From contig DVLJ01000201.1 of NCBI GenBank assembly GCA_018715565.1, positions 1 to 32,410 on the forward strand: 32,410 nt of DNA. The letters run 5' to 3'. Of this stretch, positions 27,825 through 32,410 are shown in pieces. The DNA comes from Candidatus Ventrimonas merdavium (lineage in GTDB: Bacteria > Bacillota > Clostridia > Lachnospirales > Lachnospiraceae). Under the pieces are notes generated by a model. That model did not search any database, was not told the origin of the DNA, and worked only from the letters and a program-made list of their open reading frames with translations. Position 1 is the stretch's first letter. Every line of letters starts with the position of its first letter. The position numbers were made by a program, and so were the translations under genes.

Positions 27825-28067
27825 TCAGCCGATGCCCCTTTTTCTCTTATATCTATCAAGGATCCCCATGATCACGCCAAGCAGGAGCTTGATGCCCCCG
27901 CTAAGCAGCTGATGCCTCCCCAATGCGCTTATGCCCGCTTCCAGATCCGTCCCCACATACTGCTGGAACAAGTCTGTCCAGATCGTGAAAAAATGATAGA
28001 TATCCAGGGCTCCCCACACCAGGAACGCGATCCCCAGAGCCAAAAGCAGAGAAAAACGTCTGCCCAT
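27825..28067 (-). CDS. Small membrane protein of unknown function
   Basis: 80 aa MGRRFSLLLALGIAFLVWGALDIYHFF...LLSGGIKLLLGVIMGILDRYKRKRGIG; SD GGGAGGTGGCTGC-ATG at 28067. Confidence 0.6.
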   Translation of the reverse strand: MGRRFSLLLALGIAFLVWGALDIYHFFTIWTDLFQQYVGTDLEAGISALGRHQLLSGGIKLLLGVIMGILDRYKRKRGIG

Positions 28068-28094
28068 GCAGCCACCTCCCAAGATAAACAGGGC

Positions 28095-28505
28095 TCAGCT
28101 CAGCAGCTCCTTCAGATCTCTGACAAATTGTTCCTGTTCCTTTTTCAGATAAGTCCTCTCGAACACGCTCTTACCCACCGGCCTTGTGGTCAGCTGCTTC
28201 GCCTCTGCATCTGCGGTCAGCCGGAGCTCCGTCCCGTCCGCCTTAGACGCCAGCGTAAACATCCAGCGTCCCTTCACATGGCTGTTCTCCAGATCCAGCT
28301 CCAGACGCTTCCCGGGCTCCGCTGCAGTGACCATAAACGCGGTCACATAACCGTCCTTGGTATGTTCCGTAAACTGCTTTTCCCCGTTCCGCTCAATCTG
28401 CTCTACATCGCTCCGCCATACAGGATAGCTCTCCACTGCAGACAGGGTTTCCCAGACCTTCTGGATCTCGCATGGGATGATCGCGCTGATCGTTGATGTG
28501 GTCAT
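28095..28505 (-). CDS. SRPBCC-family (polyketide cyclase/START-like) protein
   Basis: STISAIIPCEIQKVWETLSAVESYPVWRSDVEQIE...MFTLASKADGTELRLTADAEAK. Confidence 0.8.
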   Translation of the reverse strand: MTTSTISAIIPCEIQKVWETLSAVESYPVWRSDVEQIERNGEKQFTEHTKDGYVTAFMVTAAEPGKRLELDLENSHVKGRWMFTLASKADGTELRLTADAEAKQLTTRPVGKSVFERTYLKKEQEQFVRDLKELLS

Positions 28506-28672
28506 ATTTCATTCCTCCTCTCCGATGGAAGTCCCGGCTGACCGCCGGACCAGACTCCGACGCTGTTATGCGCCGGTAAAATCCCGCTTAAGTTTCTGGT
28601 TCTATGATACCACATCCTGCCAGCTCAGATGTTACTTATCTCTTACATTTTCTTGAAAATCTATTTGGCCGC

Positions 28673-29578
28673 TCAGCCTATGGATCCTCTCCCGCCGGCC
28701 AGCACCGCCTCCTTCAGCTTCCTGGCCGCCGCGCTTAAAGGGCGCTGCCGGTCGTACACCAGGCAGACCTGCCGCTCCGGGATGGGCTCCTTCACCTGGA
28801 TCCGGACGATCGACCTTTGCCGAAGGGCCTCCTCTGCCATCGGCTCTGGCAGGAAGGCCAGCCCCAGCTCCGCCCGGACAAGGGGCAGGATCTGATCCGT
28901 GGTGGCCGCTTCCGTATCCGGCTCCAGCTCCAGCCCATGAGAGAGAAATACCTGCCGGTAGAACTGGTAGGTCATCGTCTCCTTCCCCAGGCAGATGAAT
29001 GGGTACTCCAGCAGCTCCGCCAGAGACAGCTGCTGGCTGCCCAGGGCCGTAAACGTCTTTCCTCCCACCAGGATCTCCCGAAAAGGCCGGAGCCGCACCT
29101 CCTGAAACGGCGGCTGCACGTCCGCCGGGGTGGTCACCACCGCCAGATCCACCTCCCCGTTCTTCAGGGACCGGAGCGCCTGGGGCGTGGAATGGTTGCT
29201 GATCTTCAGCCGGATCCCCGGATGCTCCATGTGGAACGCTCTCAGCTGGTCCAGAAGGTAGATGTTCAGGGCCGTTTCCGTAGCCCCGATGGAAATACTG
29301 CCGTGCTCCAGCCCGGTCCGGTCCGTCAGCTCCTCCTCCGCCGCCAGCAGCTGGGCCATGGCGGCGGACACCCGGATATACAGCCGTTCTCCCTCCGGCG
29401 TCAGGCGCACGCCCCGGTTGGTGCGGATGAACAGGGTACAGCCCACCTCCTGTTCCAGGAGGTTCATGGCCCGGGTGATGTTGGGCTGGCTGTTCCCCAG
29501 GGCGCGGGCCGCCTTGGTAAAATTGCCGTATTTCGCCACATAATAAAAGATCCGGTAATACTCAAAATTCACATCCAT
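28673..29578 (-). CDS. LysR-family transcriptional regulator
   Basis: MDVNFEYYRIFYYVAKYGNFTKAARALGNSQPNITRAMNLLEQEVGCTLFIRTNRGVRLT; SD AGGAGAACCAGC-ATG. An in-frame upstream start at 29626 is possible. Confidence 0.93.
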   Translation of the reverse strand: MDVNFEYYRIFYYVAKYGNFTKAARALGNSQPNITRAMNLLEQEVGCTLFIRTNRGVRLTPEGERLYIRVSAAMAQLLAAEEELTDRTGLEHGSISIGATETALNIYLLDQLRAFHMEHPGIRLKISNHSTPQALRSLKNGEVDLAVVTTPADVQPPFQEVRLRPFREILVGGKTFTALGSQQLSLAELLEYPFICLGKETMTYQFYRQVFLSHGLELEPDTEAATTDQILPLVRAELGLAFLPEPMAEEALRQRSIVRIQVKEPIPERQVCLVYDRQRPLSAAARKLKEAVLAGGRGSIG

Positions 29579-29603
29579 GCTGGTTCTCCTGCATGCGGGT
29601 TTT

Positions 29604-29642
29604 CCTCCATACGAGCTAACCTCCATACGAGCTAACCTCCAT
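29604..29642. repeat. 16-bp tandem repeat, about 2.4 copies
   Basis: CCTCCATACGAGCTAA x2 (29604-29619, 29620-29635) plus CCTCCAT (29636-29642). Confidence 0.9.
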
Positions 29643-29711
29643 GCGTTTTTCCCCCACTTCCGCCGCACCCAACCATATCAATTCCTGATATCCAATATAA
29701 CAATAATAGCT

Positions 29712-29740
29712 TTTACATATTTCTATTCTCCCAGTATAAT
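29712..29740 (+). promoter_or_regulatory. Sigma-A promoter for purA-pyrB
   Basis: TTTACA (29712-29717), 17 nt, TATAAT (29735-29740). Confidence 0.75.
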
Positions 29741-29781
29741 GGATTCCGGCAAAAAACACAAGGGAAAGGAGTGCACAGCGT

Positions 29782-29841
29782 ATGAGAATGGTCCAGAGAT
29801 CTAGAAACTCTCTGCAAAGAGAGGAGGGGTTCCTATGCTGA
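29782..29841 (+). CDS. Candidate 19-aa upstream ORF overlapping the purA start
   Basis: [38 protein letters not shown]; its TGA lies just inside the purA start (ATGCTGA). Confidence 0.35.
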   Translation: MRMVQRSRNSLQREEGFLC

Positions 29842-31136
29842 CGGCAGTGACCGGGATCAACTGGGGCGATGAGGGAAAGGGCCGTGTAGTGGACCTTCTG
29901 GCCGAAAAGGCAGATGTAGTGGTGCGCTATCAGGGCGGCAGCAACGCCGGCCATACGGTGGTGACAGACCAGGGCACGTTTGTCCTGAACCTGCTGCCCT
30001 CCGGCATCCTCCATCCAAACGTAGTCTGCGTCCTGGGCGACGGCATGGTGGTAGATCTAGAGCACCTTTCCAAAGAGATTGACGGGATCCGGAAGAAAGG
30101 GATCTCCGTCACGCCGGACAATCTGAAGCTGTCCGCCAGGGCCACCATCTCCATGCCCTGGCACCGGATCCAGGACGAGCTAGAGGAAGACCGGCTCTCC
30201 CAGAGCGGGGCTGCCTTCGGATCCACCCGCCGGGGGATCGCCTATGCCTACAGCGATAAATTCCGGAAAAAAACTCTGCGGCTGGGTGACCTGCTCCACC
30301 TGGAGGAACCGGCAGTGCAGAGCCGCCTACGGACCATGCTGGAGTCGAAGAACCTGGAGCTGTCCGGCTGTTACCATCAGGAGCCCATGTCCTTCCCAGC
30401 CCTGCTGGACTGGTGCCGGGCTCAGGCAGCACAATTTTCTGCCTACATATCCTGCACCGGCGCCTATCTGGAAAATGCCCTTTCCGCCGGGAAACGGGTG
30501 CTCCTGGAGGCTCAGCTGGGGGCTATGCGGGACATCGACTACGGCATTTTCCCGTATACCTCCAGTTCCTCCACCATTGCCGCCTACGGGCCCATCGGCG
30601 CCGGGATCCCTGGCCGGGCCCTGGATCATACGGCCGGAGTCCTGAAGGCCTACTCCACCTGCGTCGGGGCAGGCCCCTTTGTGGCAGAACGGGCCATGCC
30701 GGAAGCTTGGATGGAGCAGCTCCGCAGGCTCGGCGGAGAATACGGCGCGGCCACAGGACGGCCCCGGCGGGTAGGTCCCTTCGACGCCGTAGCCAGCCGG
30801 TACGGCCTCCAATGCCAGCACGCAGACCGTCTGGCCCTGACCAAGCTGGACGTGCTGAGCTCCATGAAGGAGATCCCGGTGATCACCGCCTACCGGCAGA
30901 ACGGGAATGAGACAGACCAGTTCGATCCGTTCTCTGATCTGGACGCCTGCACGCCGGTCATCCGGATGCTCCCCGGATGGGATCAGGATATCTCCCGCTG
31001 CCGCAGCTGGGAAGATCTGCCAAGGGAAGCCAGGGACTACGTAAACGTCCTGGAAGAGCTGTTGGGGCAAACGATCCCGTTTATTTCCGTAGGTGCGGAG
31101 CGGGGCGCTTACATCACGAAGGGAGAATGGTTATGA
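29835..31136 (+). CDS. purA: Adenylosuccinate synthetase
   Basis: [105 protein letters not shown]. Confidence 0.94.
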   Translation: MLTAVTGINWGDEGKGRVVDLLAEKADVVVRYQGGSNAGHTVVTDQGTFVLNLLPSGILHPNVVCVLGDGMVVDLEHLSKEIDGIRKKGISVTPDNLKLSARATISMPWHRIQDELEEDRLSQSGAAFGSTRRGIAYAYSDKFRKKTLRLGDLLHLEEPAVQSRLRTMLESKNLELSGCYHQEPMSFPALLDWCRAQAAQFSAYISCTGAYLENALSAGKRVLLEAQLGAMRDIDYGIFPYTSSSSTIAAYGPIGAGIPGRALDHTAGVLKAYSTCVGAGPFVAERAMPEAWMEQLRRLGGEYGAATGRPRRVGPFDAVASRYGLQCQHADRLALTKLDVLSSMKEIPVITAYRQNGNETDQFDPFSDLDACTPVIRMLPGWDQDISRCRSWEDLPREARDYVNVLEELLGQTIPFISVGAERGAYITKGEWL

Positions 31137-32194
31137 GACATCTGATCGAACCTGCAGATTTTACAGATGAGGAGATCCTCTCGGTCCTGGATCTGGCAGA
31201 CCGGATCCAGGCGGATCCGGCGGCCTATTCCCAGGCTGCGGCGGGGAAGCTGCTGGCTACCCTGTTCTATGAGCCCAGCACCAGGACCCGGCTTTCCTTT
31301 GAATCCGCCATGCTGAGGCTGGGGGGAAAGACCCTGGGCTTTTCCAGCGCAGCACAGTCCAGCGCCTCAAAGGGCGAGACCGTGGCAGATACCGCCCGGG
31401 TCGTCAGCTGCTACGCGGATATCATCGCCATGCGCCACCCAAAAGAGGGAGCACCGCTCCGGGCGTCCATGTTCGCCAGCGTACCGGTCATCAATGCGGG
31501 AGACGGCGGCCACAGCCACCCCACCCAGACCCTGATCGATCTGCTCACCATCCGCCAGCGCAAAGGGCGGCTGGACCACCTGACCGTAGGCTTCTGCGGG
31601 GATTTAAAATTCGGCCGGACCGTCCATTCCCTGGCCGGAAGCCTGGCGCGGTGGCCCGGGAACCGGTTCTACTTCATTTCCCCGGAGGAGCTGCGCATCC
31701 CCGATTATCTGGAGGAGGAGACCCTGCGTCCGGGAAAGATCCCCTATAAAGAAGTGTCCAGCCTGGAGGAAACCCTGCCGAAGCTGGATGTGCTGTATAT
31801 GACCCGAGTCCAGAAGGAACGGTTCTTCAATGAGGAGGATTATCTCCGCCTGAAAGGGATCTACACCCTGGACGCCAAAAAGCTGCAGCTTGCCAAGCCG
31901 GATATGCCGGTCCTCCATCCCCTGCCCCGGGTCGACGAGATCTCCCGGGACACGGACTCCGATCCCCGCGCCGCCTATTTTGACCAGGTCCAGAACGGCG
32001 TGTATATCCGCATGGCCCTGATCATGGCCCTGCTGGACATCCCCGATCCCATTACCGGAAAGGAGGTGCTGTCATGTACCAATCCCCGCTGTATCACCAG
32101 CGTCGAGACGGACTGTGGGCAGCTGTTCTGGCTGTCCCCGTCAGGAAAATACCGCTGCGCTTACTGCAGCCAGGAGCCTGCCAGTAAGCAATAA
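31133..32194 (+). CDS. pyrB: Aspartate carbamoyltransferase with C-terminal PyrI-like zinc domain
   Basis: [60 protein letters not shown]-terminal [12 protein letters not shown]...[11 protein letters not shown] 31133 overlaps the purA TGA (ATGA). Confidence 0.94.
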   Translation: MRHLIEPADFTDEEILSVLDLADRIQADPAAYSQAAAGKLLATLFYEPSTRTRLSFESAMLRLGGKTLGFSSAAQSSASKGETVADTARVVSCYADIIAMRHPKEGAPLRASMFASVPVINAGDGGHSHPTQTLIDLLTIRQRKGRLDHLTVGFCGDLKFGRTVHSLAGSLARWPGNRFYFISPEELRIPDYLEEETLRPGKIPYKEVSSLEETLPKLDVLYMTRVQKERFFNEEDYLRLKGIYTLDAKKLQLAKPDMPVLHPLPRVDEISRDTDSDPRAAYFDQVQNGVYIRMALIMALLDIPDPITGKEVLSCTNPRCITSVETDCGQLFWLSPSGKYRCAYCSQEPASKQ

Positions 32195-32220
32195 AAAGCA
32201 GGGCAGGAAACGATCTGCCA

Positions 32221-32264
32221 AAAAAAGGAAGCGTCCCCCCTCGCGGGCAATACGCTTCCTTTTC
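32221..32264. terminator. Bidirectional intrinsic terminator after pyrB
   Basis: AAAAAGGAAGCGT...ACGCTTCCTTTT. Confidence 0.82.
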
Positions 32265-32311
32265 ATTCTATCTCAGACAGCGCTCTGCTGCACGCTTAAG
32301 CTGCTGCCATA

Positions 32312-32410
32312 TCAATCATCATAACGGTCGTCATCATCGTCATCATCATCGTCGTCATAACGATCATCCCGGTCGTCGTCATCGTCATCATCATCGCGAT
32401 CGTCCCGGTC
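32312..32410 (-). CDS. C-terminal tail of an Asp-rich protein (5' end beyond the window)
   Basis: Minus-strand open frame to TGA (32312-32314): DRDDRDDDDDDDDRDDRYDDDDDDDDDDRYDD*. Confidence 0.6.
   Translation of the reverse strand, partial: DRDDRDDDDDDDDRDDRYDDDDDDDDDDRYDD

Noticed and set aside
28817-29635. 272-aa plus-strand ORF
   Set aside because: Antisense shadow of a LysR gene; Gln/Arg/His-rich composition typical of reverse-frame translation.
29835-31136. PurA looked divergent from E. coli PurA ([13 protein letters not shown] instead of [24 protein letters not shown]), suggesting a PurZ-like novel enzyme
   Set aside because: The same variants fit what I recall of the ordinary clostridial PurA type, and the key GDEGKG, NAGHT and TGRPRR motifs are present.
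32312-32410. GTC/ATC tract as a CRISPR or non-coding satellite
   Set aside because: No spacer structure; it reads as a clean acidic C-terminal coding frame on the minus strand.

Overview
The window looks like a chromosomal segment from an anaerobic Firmicute, probably a Lachnospiraceae-like Clostridium. This is inferred from protein style and Gram-positive SD/promoter motifs; no search was run. It carries two tRNA genes (Pro-CGG, Glu-CTC) and about 29 protein-coding genes, many of them in catabolic cassettes next to their own regulators: LacI, LytTR/GHKL two-component, MarR and four LysR-type. Main cassettes: (1) a LacI regulator divergent from an orphan sugar-binding lipoprotein and an esterase; (2) a LysR regulator divergent from an AbgB-like M20 amidohydrolase and two membrane proteins (one DUF5058-like); (3) L-serine dehydratase sdaAB/sdaAA; (4) an operon of a YbhJ-like aconitase-family hydratase, a PrpF-like isomerase, citrate-lyase-type citD/citE/citF and a YjiH/YjiG membrane pair, which I predict ferments trans-aconitate or a related unsaturated acid; (5) a YeiE/YeiH-like pair with a thioredoxin-reductase-like flavoprotein; (6) an Rpn/PD-(D/E)XK-type protein; (7) purA translationally coupled to a pyrB that is fused to the zinc domain, but not the nucleotide-binding domain, of PyrI. 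Other notable structures are an operator/promoter array before yjiH, four 17-nt tandem repeats before a LysR gene, a Pro/Ala/Val-rich insertion inside that LysR protein, a 16-bp tandem SD-ATG repeat at another LysR start, an overlapping uORF before purA, and an Asp-rich C-terminal tail running off the right edge. No CRISPR array, rRNA, IS element or prophage was seen.
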